DNA of 64,000 nt from an uncultured Aquimarina sp. (GTDB lineage Bacteria; Bacteroidota; Bacteroidia; Flavobacteriales; Flavobacteriaceae), in assembly GCA_947496355.1 (NCBI GenBank), contig CANMCO010000007.1, positions 1-64,000 of the forward strand. The letters run 5' to 3'. The notes under the pieces were generated by a model, which had not been told where the DNA came from, made no database searches, and was given only the letters and a program-made list of their open reading frames with translations. Shown piece by piece: positions 54,692 to 63,894 of this stretch (positions are counted from its first letter, which is position 1; each line of letters opens with the position of its first letter). Position numbers and translations under genes: made by a program.

Positions 54692-56137
54692 ATGGAAGAA
54701 AACACAAATCAACCAATTCCTAATAAAGAAGAGGTTACTGAATCTGTTAAAAGAGATGCTAAAGGTCTTTTTGCAAGTATTAATAAATTTCTTAGAGAAT
54801 TATTAAATATTAGAGCAGAAACAGATAAAGATCAAACTATTGAGGACGTCAAAAATGATATTCCGTTTAAGGGGCATAATGCCTGGATTCTTATTTTTTC
54901 TGTATTTGTAGCATCCATTGGTCTTAATGTAAGTTCTACTGCAGTGGTTATAGGGGCCATGTTAATTTCTCCGTTAATGGGGCCAATTGTAGGTGTTGGA
55001 TTATCTATTGCTATTAATGATATTGATACCTTAAGAAGATCATTGGTTAATCTAGGAGTGATGGTCGGATTGAGTGTACTTGCTGCTACGTTATATTTCT
55101 GGGCGTCTCCCTTGACCGAACTCACTCCGGAGCTCGAGGCTAGAACAGCGCCTACAATTCTGGATGTATTGGTTGCAGTTTTTGGTGGTTTGGCTCTGAT
55201 TGTTGCTAAATCTAAGAAAGGAACAATGCCTAATGCTATAGCGGGAGTAGCTATTGCAACCGCATTAATGCCTCCATTGTGTACTGTTGGATATGGTATT
55301 GCAGAATGGCAACCGGATTATGCTTTGGGAGCATTGTATTTATTTTCAATAAATGCCATATTTATTGCCTTATCTACCTTTATCATTGCAAAGTTGTTAC
55401 GTTTTCCCATGTTACGTTATGCAAATTCTGCAAAAAGAAAACGTACTGCGCAATTAGCTTCTTTACTGGCGGTATTGGTTATGATTCCTGCGAGCTGGAC
55501 ATTCTATGTAACGCTGCAAGAAAGTAATGCAGAACATGACTATAAAATTTTTCTGGAAAACGAGATCGAAGCAAATGAAAATTTGTATCTAAGAAAAGAT
55601 TTTTATAATTATAATGAGAAAACTATAAAGCTATATTTTGATGGAGAAATTCCTGATGCAATAGTTAGTGACCTTAAAAATGAAATCAAGAAATATGATG
55701 ATCTTGATGACTTTGAATTATCTGTTAACGGTAACAAATCAAGAGGGCTCGATCAAGTATCTAAAGCATATGATCGCGCAATAGTGGAGTTGGACCGACT
55801 AGAAAAGGAGAATACTAATTTGTTAGATGAAATCGAGGATCTTAAAATCCAGATTGCAGGTTTGGAAACCAATTTAAGAGAAGCTAATAAAGTAGTTCCT
55901 GTACAAGTGTTGCCTTATTTTAATATCTCTAAAGATGCTAAAATAAGATTTCCTGATCTTGAAACTCTTGGGTATAGTGAGGTTTTACAATCTAATTTCT
56001 TGAAAATGGATACTATACAAATGATCTTTCCAAGTTGGAAATTCCAGGTATCAGATAGTTTGGATGCCGTAAGAACAAATGCTCTTAGAGAATGGATCAC
56101 TAAAGAATTGAAGGCCGATACCCTACACGTAAGATAG
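54692..56137 (+). CDS. DUF389 (TIGR00341-type) membrane protein
   Basis: 481 residues. A cytoplasmic N-terminal part (~60 residues) leads into the DUF389 membrane core with about six helices (residues ~63-275), including the conserved blocks GLNVSSTAVVIGAMLISPLMGPIVG and GVAIATALMPPLCTVGYG in part. The C-terminal ~200 residues are soluble, with a coiled coil near 365-405 (VELDRLEKENTNLLDEIEDL) and a small mixed-fold end. The family is widespread and has no firmly established function. Confidence 0.82.
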   Translation: MEENTNQPIPNKEEVTESVKRDAKGLFASINKFLRELLNIRAETDKDQTIEDVKNDIPFKGHNAWILIFSVFVASIGLNVSSTAVVIGAMLISPLMGPIVGVGLSIAINDIDTLRRSLVNLGVMVGLSVLAATLYFWASPLTELTPELEARTAPTILDVLVAVFGGLALIVAKSKKGTMPNAIAGVAIATALMPPLCTVGYGIAEWQPDYALGALYLFSINAIFIALSTFIIAKLLRFPMLRYANSAKRKRTAQLASLLAVLVMIPASWTFYVTLQESNAEHDYKIFLENEIEANENLYLRKDFYNYNEKTIKLYFDGEIPDAIVSDLKNEIKKYDDLDDFELSVNGNKSRGLDQVSKAYDRAIVELDRLEKENTNLLDEIEDLKIQIAGLETNLREANKVVPVQVLPYFNISKDAKIRFPDLETLGYSEVLQSNFLKMDTIQMIFPSWKFQVSDSLDAVRTNALREWITKELKADTLHVR

Positions 56138-56239
56138 CTTAATAGCGTTTTTCAAAATCATAATAATATTTTGCCTACAGCGGTAACATTTTTGTCTTGG
56201 ATAACATAGATAAGAATAGACTTTATAAAAATAAACAAA

Positions 56240-57613
56240 ATGAAAATTAAAATAGTATTGATTGGCCTGTTTGGGATTGCATTTGGACTTAATGCTCAAA
56301 ATGTTGACCTGAATAACTCTACAGATTATATAAGAGTACAAAAAAATGGAGAGTCTGGGTTTACAAGGGCTTTTGGACTTAATGGTTCTAATCAATTATA
56401 TATTGGGAGTGTAGAAAAAACTGTTGGAAATATCCACTTTTATAACAAGGGAACGGGTCACTTAATGACCATTATGCCTAGTGGTAATGTTGGAATAGGA
56501 ACTACCACTCCTAAAGAGCAGTTGCATTTGGAAGGTAGTTTTTTATTAGATAGTTATAGTAGAGGAAATGAGACTGGAATCTTTTTTAGAGAAGGTTTTA
56601 ACTCAACAAACAAGTATAATCTTTCAATTTTAACTTATGATCATTCGAATATGGGAGCAAGCCCCGATGGTTTTAGTTTTAATGCCTATGATGGTATTAG
56701 TTTTTCTACGGGATCAAATACTCGTAATGAGAGAATGAGGATAGGTGTAAATGGTAATGTAGGAGTAGGTACCACGAACCCACAAAGAAAATTGCATATT
56801 TCCAGTAAAGGGGCTAGTACGGCGGATCAACCATTAAGACCTGAGAAATGGCAAGTAGGTATTGGTCATGTAGATGGTACAGATCAAGGAGAAGTTTTGA
56901 TTGGCACCTATGGAAAACAACCTGCAATTCAGGGTCATGGTACGGGAACTAGTTATAAACTACTTTTAAACCCATACAATGGAAGTGTTGGTGTTGGAAC
57001 AATAAATCCTTCCGGTAAATTAGAAGTTTTAAAAAATGCGGATTTATCAAATGCTATAACATTACCAAATAGTGGTTTGGTTATAAGAGCTGATAATGAC
57101 GGTAGTGATGCAAGTCTTAGGTTTGGTGTTGATAATACTAACTTAAAAGCTGTAATTCAAACACAGCAAACCACAACTGCTTCAAAATTTGATTTACTGA
57201 TCAACCCTTTTGGTGGAAATGTAGGAATTGGGACAAAAAATTCAGGTTCGTGGAAGTTAGCTGTAAATGGAAAAATAAGAGCAAAAGAAATCAAAGTGGA
57301 AACTGGATGGTCCGATTTTGTGTTTTATGATGATTATAAGTTACCTACTCTTATGGAAGTAGAAAATCATATCAAAGAAAATGGGCATTTGAAGGATATT
57401 CCAAGCGAAAAAGATGTTAAAGAAAATGGAATTTTTCTTGGAGAAATGGACGCTAAATTACTTCAAAAGATTGAAGAACTGACACTGTATACGATTCAGC
57501 AGCAAAAAGAAATCCAAGAACTAAAAAAACATAACTCTCGTATAAAACAACAAGAAAAGGAAATTACCAAATTAAAATCTCTAGTTGAGAGTTTATTGGA
57601 ATCTAAAAGATAA
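56240..57613 (+). CDS. Secreted repeat protein with tail-fibre-like GxGTTxP repeats
   Basis: 457 residues with a signal peptide (1-19, ending LNAQ). Four degenerate repeats of the form G-N-V-G-[IV]-G-T-x-x-P (near residues 90, 175, 250 and 325) are followed by the NGKIRAKEIKVETGWSDFVFYDDYKLP block and a C-terminal coiled coil (~410-457). Proteins of this layout are common in flavobacteria and resemble trimeric tail-fibre shafts; they are probably cell-surface or secreted. No type IX sorting domain is seen. The function is unknown. The 102-base gap before it has no ORF. Confidence 0.7.
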   Translation: MKIKIVLIGLFGIAFGLNAQNVDLNNSTDYIRVQKNGESGFTRAFGLNGSNQLYIGSVEKTVGNIHFYNKGTGHLMTIMPSGNVGIGTTTPKEQLHLEGSFLLDSYSRGNETGIFFREGFNSTNKYNLSILTYDHSNMGASPDGFSFNAYDGISFSTGSNTRNERMRIGVNGNVGVGTTNPQRKLHISSKGASTADQPLRPEKWQVGIGHVDGTDQGEVLIGTYGKQPAIQGHGTGTSYKLLLNPYNGSVGVGTINPSGKLEVLKNADLSNAITLPNSGLVIRADNDGSDASLRFGVDNTNLKAVIQTQQTTTASKFDLLINPFGGNVGIGTKNSGSWKLAVNGKIRAKEIKVETGWSDFVFYDDYKLPTLMEVENHIKENGHLKDIPSEKDVKENGIFLGEMDAKLLQKIEELTLYTIQQQKEIQELKKHNSRIKQQEKEITKLKSLVESLLESKR

Positions 57614-57712
57614 AAGTGTAGTGTATTTTTTATAATACATATACAATCTTCTGTCTACAACTTAAAGTAAAAGTATCTTACGTCAATCATTTCGGTCAAC
57701 AAAATAAAGGCA

Positions 57713-58543
57713 TTGACATTTGAAACGCACATATTAGAATATCCTTTAGATAATTTGATCGAATCAGTTTTCTATTTTAAAAACTTTCAACCCGATCATT
57801 CTATAGAACGGGTTGTCCCAACAGGGCATTTGTTTGTTATTTTTGAATTGGATGGAATTCCTAGAAATACTTTTGATAATAAAACGCTTCAACCCAATGC
57901 GACTTTTGAGCAAGTGTGGATCTCGGGAATGCACAAAAACTATCTTTCAATTTCGGCTCATCAAGATTCAGAAATGCTAGTTATTCAATTTAAACCTAAT
58001 GGGCCACATCCCTTTTTACACATTCCGGTTCAGCAACTAAACAACAAAGTAATTGCAGCACAAGAGGTTTTAGGAAATGAAATTTTGGATTTGAGAAAAG
58101 CGGTTTTAGAAAAAGAAGTAGTTGTTGAAAAATTTAAAGCTGTTGAGACTTGGTTGTATAATAGATTTAAATCAAGTAAGATGGCTCCAAAAGAGTTAGT
58201 GACGATCGTTGATAAATTAATGATTGGGCCGTATACAGAACACAGCGAGATAGTGTCATTATACCCTAAAACTCAAAAACACTTAATAGAACAATTTAAA
58301 AAGTATTGCGGTTTGACCCCAAAAGTATTTCATAGAATATTTCGATTCAATGAAATTTTGCAACAAATACATGCCAAACAAAATATTGCTTGGTCGCAAA
58401 TAGCTTATCAATTTGGGTATACAGATCAATCCCATTTTATCAAAGAATTCAAAGAGTTTTCAGGATTCAATCCTCAAGAATTCATTACAGCAGAGTATAA
58501 CAAAGAACAATCCAATTTCTTCCCATTAGATAAAAAAGGTTAA
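57713..58543 (+). CDS. AraC-family transcriptional regulator
   Basis: 276 residues from a TTG, the only plausible start in this frame (MTFETHILEYPL); no ATG is available upstream of conserved sequence. The N-terminal ~150 residues are a cupin-like sensing domain (VVPTGHLFVIFEL, MLVIQFKPNGPHPFL) of the DUF6597 type, and the C-terminal part holds the two helix-turn-helix units of AraC (HLIEQFKKYCGLTPKVF and IAYQFGYTDQSHFIKEFKEFSGFNPQEF in pieces). It may regulate the adjacent SRPBCC gene 57 bases downstream. Confidence 0.85.
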   Translation: MTFETHILEYPLDNLIESVFYFKNFQPDHSIERVVPTGHLFVIFELDGIPRNTFDNKTLQPNATFEQVWISGMHKNYLSISAHQDSEMLVIQFKPNGPHPFLHIPVQQLNNKVIAAQEVLGNEILDLRKAVLEKEVVVEKFKAVETWLYNRFKSSKMAPKELVTIVDKLMIGPYTEHSEIVSLYPKTQKHLIEQFKKYCGLTPKVFHRIFRFNEILQQIHAKQNIAWSQIAYQFGYTDQSHFIKEFKEFSGFNPQEFITAEYNKEQSNFFPLDKKG

Positions 58544-58600
58544 TTTTTTACTATCTTATCTTACATCGATTTCAGTAATTTGTTACTTATACAAATCGTT

Positions 58601-59185
58601 ATGAAGAAGACAGTTTTATATTTTATTATGCTACTGATTTCAGTTAGTCAGTATGCTCAAAATAAACCTAAGTTATCAGAAAACAGGGTTGTTTCAGTTG
58701 TAGACTCAACACATGCAAACAATATGGTGTTGACGCAAATGTTTGAGGTTAACGCTAATTTGGATCAAGTTTGGGATGCCTATACCACAAAAAAAGGTTG
58801 GGAGAGTTGGGTAGCTCCTGTTGCCGAAGTTGATTTTAAAATTGGAGGACTTATACAAACCAACTATGATAAGAATGCAAAAATTGGGGATAAAGGAACT
58901 GTTCGCCTTCATGTTATTAACTATGTTCCTAATAAAATGATCACTTTGCAGGCTGAAGTGACAGAAAATTTCCCAGATATTCTACAAAGAGATGCTAAGA
59001 ACTTGTTTAATGTTATTGTATTTGAAGAAACCCAAACGAATACCATAAAGGTCACTTCGTACGGTATTGGGTATAGGAAAAGCCCAGAATACATAAAGAT
59101 GATGAAATTTTTTATCTCTGGAAACGAGGCGAGTCATCAACAACTGATTTCATATTTAGAATCAGGACAACAAATAAAATTTTAG
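58601..59185 (+). CDS. Exported SRPBCC / AHSA1-like protein
   Basis: 194 residues from the ATG at 58601 (an in-frame TTG at 58580 would spoil the signal peptide). Signal peptide 1-20 (ending QYAQ) is followed by an activator-of-Hsp90-homologue-like SRPBCC fold: FEVNANLDQVWDAYTTKKGWESW, FKIGGLIQTNYD, and a long C-terminal helix. A secreted member is unusual, as most are cytosolic ligand-binding proteins. It is followed two bases later by the DUF4287 gene; all three genes after the AraC regulator could be co-transcribed. Confidence 0.75.
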   Translation: MKKTVLYFIMLLISVSQYAQNKPKLSENRVVSVVDSTHANNMVLTQMFEVNANLDQVWDAYTTKKGWESWVAPVAEVDFKIGGLIQTNYDKNAKIGDKGTVRLHVINYVPNKMITLQAEVTENFPDILQRDAKNLFNVIVFEETQTNTIKVTSYGIGYRKSPEYIKMMKFFISGNEASHQQLISYLESGQQIKF

Positions 59186-59187
59186 TT

Positions 59188-59430
59188 ATGGATAAAGCAC
59201 TACAAACAATGATTGATAATATGCAAGAAAAAACTGGAAAATCATTAAATGAATGGAAATTGATATTAAAAGAAAAATCTTTTATAAAACATTCTGAAGC
59301 CGTAAAGTATTTGAAAGGAGAACATAACGTTACACATGGATTTGCAAATACGATTGTGACGTTGTCTAAAGATGAAAAAGAAACACCAGATGATCTATCG
59401 AGAATCAATATAAAGGAAAAGAAGAGTTAA
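59188..59430 (+). CDS. DUF4287 domain protein
   Basis: 80 residues, matching the small DUF4287 helical domain (MIDNMQEKTGKSLNEWKLIL ... VTHGFANTIV, split here). Its TAA overlaps the ATG of the next gene by one base. DUF4287 and DUF5655 are usually fused in one protein of about 185 residues; here they are separate ORFs. No function is established. Confidence 0.75.
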   Translation: MDKALQTMIDNMQEKTGKSLNEWKLILKEKSFIKHSEAVKYLKGEHNVTHGFANTIVTLSKDEKETPDDLSRINIKEKKS

Positions 59431-59729
59431 TGCCTATTTATGAGAAGTTAATTTCTCTAGTAAAAACTTTAGGTGCTGATGTTACTATCACACCAAAAAA
59501 AGGAAGTGTGAGCATTATTAGAAAAAAGCAATTCACTTTAATAAAACCGGCTACCAAAACAAGAATTGATTTAGGGCTGAAATTAAAAGATAAGCCTATA
59601 ACCAATAGACTAGAAAATTCTGGACCCTTTGGAACTATGTGTACGCATAGAGTTAAGATCACAACTATAGAAGAAATAGATGAAGAGTTAAAACAATGGA
59701 TCGAAGAGGCGTATAAGAAAGCTAATTAA
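59430..59729 (+). CDS. DUF5655 domain protein
   Basis: 99 residues, a DUF5655-type transport-associated-like fold (ADVTITPKKGSVSIIRKKQF, THRVKI, EELKQWIEEAY). It starts on the last base of the DUF4287 stop codon, so the two products are probably made in equal amounts and may act together. Function unknown. Confidence 0.75.
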   Translation: MPIYEKLISLVKTLGADVTITPKKGSVSIIRKKQFTLIKPATKTRIDLGLKLKDKPITNRLENSGPFGTMCTHRVKITTIEEIDEELKQWIEEAYKKAN

Positions 59730-59753
59730 TTTTTTAAAGTAATTGATTAGCTT
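59719..59753. terminator. Shared terminator for convergent genes
   Basis: AAGCTAATTAATT (59719-59731) pairs with AATTGATTAGCTT (59741-59753), 13 bp with one G-T pair and a 9-base loop. It overlaps the ends of the DUF5655 gene and the opposing ABC ATPase gene and could serve both strands. T-runs are weak. Confidence 0.5.
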
Positions 59754-60516
59754 ACAACCCTTTTAATTGGGCATCGCGCACTTTTTTAAATAGATTTGAA
59801 GAGTATACAAAATCTGTAACAGCTTTATTATCTGTCTTAAAAATCTGACTCTTATCACCTTCCCACTCTAAATGTCCATTTTTAAGAAAAACGATTTTTT
59901 CTCCAATTTCCATTACCGAATTCATGTCGTGAGTATTAATTACAGTAGTAATATCGTTTTCCTCGGTGATTTCTTTAATTAGATTGTCGATTACGATAGC
60001 GGTTCTAGGATCAAGTCCAGAGTTAGGCTCATCGCAGAATAAGTATTTTGGTCTGGTTACAATAGCACGTGCTATAGCAACACGTTTTTGCATTCCTCCA
60101 CTAATTTCAGACGGAAGCTTGTTATTGGCATTTTCTAGATTTACCCTATCCAATACCTCATTTACTCTATCCTGCATTTCTTCCTTCTTCTGCTTGGTAA
60201 ACATCATAAGAGGAAACATCACATTTTCCTCAACGGTCATAGAGTCAAACAAAGCACTTCCTTGAAAAACCATTCCCATTTGCTCTCTTAGATCTCTTTG
60301 TTGTTGTTCATTAAGTTCAGAATAGGTAGCACCGTCATAACAAATGGCTCCCTTTTCTGGAGTAAAAAGACCAAGTAAACATTTTAAGAAAACCGTTTTA
60401 CCACTACCACTGGTACCAATGATCAGATTGGTTTTACCACGATCAAATGATGTAGTAATTCCTTTTAGAATCTCTTCTCCGTTAAAACCTTTATGTAGAT
60501 TGGTAACTTCTATCAT
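59752..60516 (-). CDS. ABC transporter ATPase, Mla/phospholipid type
   Basis: 254 residues from the ATG that begins MIEVTNLHKGF; the frame runs 20 residues further upstream, but inside the permease gene. Walker A GTSGSGKT near residue 36, Q-loop QGSALFDSMTV, signature SGGMQKR, Walker B YLFCDEPNSGLDP and the H-loop THDM are all present. The sequence is of the MlaF/Ttg2A type, which energises phospholipid transport between membranes. It overlaps the permease by 4 bases (ATGA). No MlaD or other Mla subunits are visible here. Confidence 0.9.
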   Translation of the reverse strand: MIEVTNLHKGFNGEEILKGITTSFDRGKTNLIIGTSGSGKTVFLKCLLGLFTPEKGAICYDGATYSELNEQQQRDLREQMGMVFQGSALFDSMTVEENVMFPLMMFTKQKKEEMQDRVNEVLDRVNLENANNKLPSEISGGMQKRVAIARAIVTRPKYLFCDEPNSGLDPRTAIVIDNLIKEITEENDITTVINTHDMNSVMEIGEKIVFLKNGHLEWEGDKSQIFKTDNKAVTDFVYSSNLFKKVRDAQLKGL

Positions 60517-61253
60517 TGGCTTAGTAATAATTGAGTAAGTACATAATTTGATATAATAATAACCACCGTGGTCCAAACAAAGGCAGAAGTACTTGCTTTT
60601 CCAACTTCTAAGGCACCACCTTTCATATAATATCCATGAAAAGAAGGTATAGTTGCTAATAAAAACGAATACAAAAAGGTTTTTATAAATGCATATACCA
60701 AATGATAAGGGATAAACTCTTCTCTAAGCCCGGTCAAAAAATCTGTGCTTGATACAAACCCTCCGTAAACACCGGCAACATATGCTCCAAATATACCAGT
60801 AAACATAGCTATTGCAATCACAAAAGGATAGGTAAGCATTGCTATAATCTTTGGGAAAACTAAATAGTTAAGAGAGTTGATACCCATAACTTCTAGTGCA
60901 TCTATTTGTTCGGTAACCCTCATTGTTCCAATGCTAGAGGTAATAAATGAACCTACTTTACCTGCCATAATTACTGAAATAAAAGTAGGGGCAAACTCCA
61001 GAATCACCGATTGTCTGGATGCAAAGGCAATAAGTTTCTTGGGAATTAAAGGGTTATTAAGGTTAAGTGCTGTTTGAATTGCAACAACAGCCCCAATAAA
61101 GAAAGCCAGAAATACTGTGATACCCAAAGAACCAATAATTAGGTCATCTATTTCTTTGAATATCAGATTTCTAATCACAGAACCTTTTGTCATTCGACTA
61201 AAAATTCCCTTCAGCATCAAAAAGTAACGACCGATATCGTCCAGATAAAACAT
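60513..61253 (-). CDS. MlaE-family ABC permease
   Basis: 246 residues with about five to six membrane helices. The family block GAVVAIQTALNL and FAPTFISVIMAGKVGSFITSSIGTMRVTEQIDALEVMG region (read in parts) identify an MlaE-type permease for phospholipid or retrograde lipid traffic. It is the first gene of a two-gene operon with the ATPase and diverges from the phosphatase gene at 61388. Confidence 0.92.
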   Translation of the reverse strand: MFYLDDIGRYFLMLKGIFSRMTKGSVIRNLIFKEIDDLIIGSLGITVFLAFFIGAVVAIQTALNLNNPLIPKKLIAFASRQSVILEFAPTFISVIMAGKVGSFITSSIGTMRVTEQIDALEVMGINSLNYLVFPKIIAMLTYPFVIAIAMFTGIFGAYVAGVYGGFVSSTDFLTGLREEFIPYHLVYAFIKTFLYSFLLATIPSFHGYYMKGGALEVGKASTSAFVWTTVVIIISNYVLTQLLLSQ

Positions 61254-61322
61254 ACGTTCTTTATTAGAAAGGCTAAAATAGAAAAAAAAAAATCCACAGC
61301 ATTTAACCTTGCATTAAAGTTT

Positions 61323-61330
61323 TACATTTG
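61323..61330 (+). promoter_or_regulatory. Possible -7 element (TACATTTG) of pafA
   Basis: TACATTTG matches TAnnTTTG and lies 57 bases before the ATG. The nearest upstream TTG (61309-61311) is only 11 bases away, shorter than the usual 17-23, so the -33 half is unsupported. Confidence 0.4.
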
Positions 61331-61387
61331 CATAAATGCTATTTTCGCTGAACTTAAGATGAGTTCTAGTATCTAAACTAAAAAATA

Positions 61388-63022
61388 ATGACAAAGAAAA
61401 TATTTCTAATCATATTGCTAACAGTATTATCTATTACTTGTAAATCCCAGGAGTCTGTTAATAGCTCCCCAAAACTTGTTGTTGGTATAGTGGTGGACCA
61501 AATGCGATACGATTATTTAACACGTTTTTATAATCGATTTGGAGAAGGTGGTTTTAAACGTATGATTAATGAAGGGTATAATTGTAAGAATAACCACTTT
61601 AACTATGTGCCAACTTATACTGGTCCTGGACATACTTCAGTCTATACAGGAACAACTCCACAAAATCACGGGGTAATTTCTAATAACTGGTATGATAAAT
61701 TTAGTAAGAAGATGGTGTATTGTGCTAGTGATCCTTCAGTAAAGGCCGTAGGATCTGATAGCGAATGGGAAAGAATGTCTCCGCACCGTATGAAAACAAC
61801 TACGGTAACAGATCAGAATAGGTTACATACACAAGGTAAAGGAAAAACTATTGGAATTGCTATAAAGGATCGTGGAGCAATACTTCCTGCAGGGCATACT
61901 GCAAATGCGGCATATTGGTTTACTGGTAAAGATGAAGGTAAATGGATTACAAGTACATATTATAGGAAAGACTTACCAAATTGGGTTAAAGATTTTAATA
62001 CATCAGATAAAGCAGAATCTTATTTTAAAGAATGGAACACATTATATGATATTGAAACGTATGTCGAAAGTGGAGCTGATCTAAATACGTTTGAAGCGGG
62101 ATATAAAGGAAAAGAGACCGCTACATTTCCTTATGATTTGGCTAAATTAAAAGATCAAAATTTAGGATATGACATTATTAAGTCTTCTGCTTTTGGAAAT
62201 AGCCTTACTGCAGATTTTGCAATTGAAGCAATTAGCGGTGAAAAATTGGGAGATGATGAGGTAACCGATTTTCTTACTGTTAGTTTTTCTAGTACAGATT
62301 ATGTAGGACACAATTTTGGAGTTAATTCTAAAGAGATTCAAGATACTTATTTACGATTGGATAAAGATTTAGAACGATTTTTAAATGCTTTAGATAGCAA
62401 AGTAGGTAAGGGGCAATATACTGTTTTTCTAACAGCAGATCACGGAGCGGTGCATGTGCCATCATACCTGAAATCACTTAAAATACCAGCAGGTTATTTT
62501 AATCGAGATGTATTTACAAAAAAGGTTGAGGCATTTGTGAAGAATAAATTTAAGATCGATAGTTTGATTGAGAATATGTCTAATAATCAAGTTTTTTTCA
62601 ATTATGAAGTTGTATCAAAAAATGGAGTTAATGCCGAAGAACTTCAAAAATCCATAGCACATTTTGTATTACAGGAAGACCAAATTGATAAAGTATTCAC
62701 CAGAAATCAGCTAGAATCAAGTAATTATACCTCTGGAATCGCACATTTAATACAAAAAGGGTTTAATCAAAAAAGAAGCGGAGATGTTGTTATTGTGTAT
62801 GATCCTGCAACTATTATGTATTCTCGAACTGGATCTACTCATGGTAGTGGATTAACATATGATACACATGTTCCTTTACTATTCTTTGGTAAGGGAATAA
62901 AAAAAGGAAGTACGGTTAAAGAGACGTGTATTACAGATATAGCACCTACAATTTCAGCTATGTTAGGAATTGCATTTCCTAATGGTGCCACAGGGAATGT
63001 TTTATCTTTTGTATTAGAATGA
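61388..63022 (+). CDS. pafA: PafA-type alkaline phosphatase
   Basis: 544 residues with a signal peptide or lipobox (SITC near 15-18). It belongs to the alkaline phosphatase superfamily branch of Elizabethkingia PafA, a calcium-independent, broad phosphomonoesterase of flavobacteria. Seen: Asp37 (VVDQM), nucleophile Thr78 in PTYTGPGH (Thr79 in PafA), Asn99/100 near NNWYD, Lys160 and Arg162 (KDR) matching Lys162/Arg164, the metal block TDYVGHN, TADHG, and THGSG near the end. Likely periplasmic or surface phosphate scavenging. A 22-bp hairpin follows the stop. Confidence 0.9.
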   Translation: MTKKIFLIILLTVLSITCKSQESVNSSPKLVVGIVVDQMRYDYLTRFYNRFGEGGFKRMINEGYNCKNNHFNYVPTYTGPGHTSVYTGTTPQNHGVISNNWYDKFSKKMVYCASDPSVKAVGSDSEWERMSPHRMKTTTVTDQNRLHTQGKGKTIGIAIKDRGAILPAGHTANAAYWFTGKDEGKWITSTYYRKDLPNWVKDFNTSDKAESYFKEWNTLYDIETYVESGADLNTFEAGYKGKETATFPYDLAKLKDQNLGYDIIKSSAFGNSLTADFAIEAISGEKLGDDEVTDFLTVSFSSTDYVGHNFGVNSKEIQDTYLRLDKDLERFLNALDSKVGKGQYTVFLTADHGAVHVPSYLKSLKIPAGYFNRDVFTKKVEAFVKNKFKIDSLIENMSNNQVFFNYEVVSKNGVNAEELQKSIAHFVLQEDQIDKVFTRNQLESSNYTSGIAHLIQKGFNQKRSGDVVIVYDPATIMYSRTGSTHGSGLTYDTHVPLLFFGKGIKKGSTVKETCITDIAPTISAMLGIAFPNGATGNVLSFVLE

Positions 63023-63023
63023 A

Positions 63024-63074
63024 AATATTAAGTCAAACTGAGTTTATCTAAAAAACTCAGTTTGACTTAATATT
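63024..63074. terminator. Bidirectional hairpin between pafA and SDR
   Basis: A perfect 22-bp stem (core TTAAGTCAAACTGAGTTT / AAACTCAGTTTGACTTAA) with a 7-base loop. It sits between convergent genes, two bases after the pafA stop and 12 before the end of the SDR. It could end both transcripts, though the U-tracts are formed inside the stem. Confidence 0.75.
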
Positions 63075-63085
63075 CAGAATATCTC

Positions 63086-63832
63086 TTAATTTCTTCCTGC
63101 AATTACACCTCCATCGGTATCCCATATGGCACCAGTAACCCATGAAGCTTGGTCAGATAACAAGAAGGTGATACTATTTGCTATGTCTTGCGGTGTGCCA
63201 TTTCTTCCAATTGGATGAAAATGGTTAAACCCTACTAAAGCTTTTTTTGCCTCTTCCGCACCTCCAAAAACGCTATCATATACAGGAGTGTCAACTACAG
63301 CAGGAGATACTGCATTTACACGTATTCCGTGATCTGCCAATTCCATAGCAAGATGTTGTGTAAGTGAATGTAGTCCGGCTTTTTGCATAGAATATGCAGA
63401 GGAAGGGGTAGCTTTTACTGCTTGTTTTGCCCACATAGAGCCTACGTTAACAATGGCACCTCTATTATTTTCTTTCATTTTTTTCGCGGCAGATTGCGTA
63501 ATGAAAAAGAAGCCACGATTCAAATCCTGATAAGAGTCATAATCTGCTACAGTATGATCCAAAAACGCTTTTGGACCAAAAATTCCCGAAGCATTTACCA
63601 GATAATCCAATTGATCCAATTTAGAAATGGTTTGTGTGAGATCATTTACACTTTCTGAGTTTGTAATATCAACCTGATGTTTTATAATGTTTGCATGATC
63701 TACTATCTTAGAAGGATTTCGTCCTACCACATGTACGGTAGCGCCTCCTTTAATTAATGTGTCTACGGTTGCTTTTCCGATTCCACTGGTTCCACCAATT
63801 ACTAACGCAGTTTTGTTTTTGAATTGAGTCAT
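63086..63832 (-). CDS. Short-chain dehydrogenase/reductase, TetR-linked
   Basis: 248 residues, classical SDR: GGTSGIG at residues 13-19, NASG near 82, catalytic Ser in VNVGSM, YSMQKAG (Tyr/Lys) and the C-terminal [11 protein letters not shown] typical of FabG-like enzymes. Substrate unknown. It lies just downstream of a TetR gene on the same strand with an inverted repeat between them, so it is probably under that regulator's control. Confidence 0.9.
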   Translation of the reverse strand: MTQFKNKTALVIGGTSGIGKATVDTLIKGGATVHVVGRNPSKIVDHANIIKHQVDITNSESVNDLTQTISKLDQLDYLVNASGIFGPKAFLDHTVADYDSYQDLNRGFFFITQSAAKKMKENNRGAIVNVGSMWAKQAVKATPSSAYSMQKAGLHSLTQHLAMELADHGIRVNAVSPAVVDTPVYDSVFGGAEEAKKALVGFNHFHPIGRNGTPQDIANSITFLLSDQASWVTGAIWDTDGGVIAGRN

Positions 63833-63859
63833 TTTTAAATATATTTAGTTAATAAATGA

Positions 63860-63873
63860 ACAGACAAGTCTGT
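63860..63873. promoter_or_regulatory. Likely TetR operator
   Basis: ACAGAC-AA-GTCTGT, an inverted repeat with perfect 6-bp arms, 27 bases before the SDR start. Repeats of the ACAGACnnGTCTGT type upstream of TetR-linked oxidoreductases are typical operators. Confidence 0.55.
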
Positions 63874-63894
63874 CTTTTTGTGAATAAATTTTTT

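Noticed and set aside
55279..55527. 82-codon plus-strand ORF within the DUF389 gene
   Set aside because: Out-of-frame shadow of the membrane helices of the real gene.
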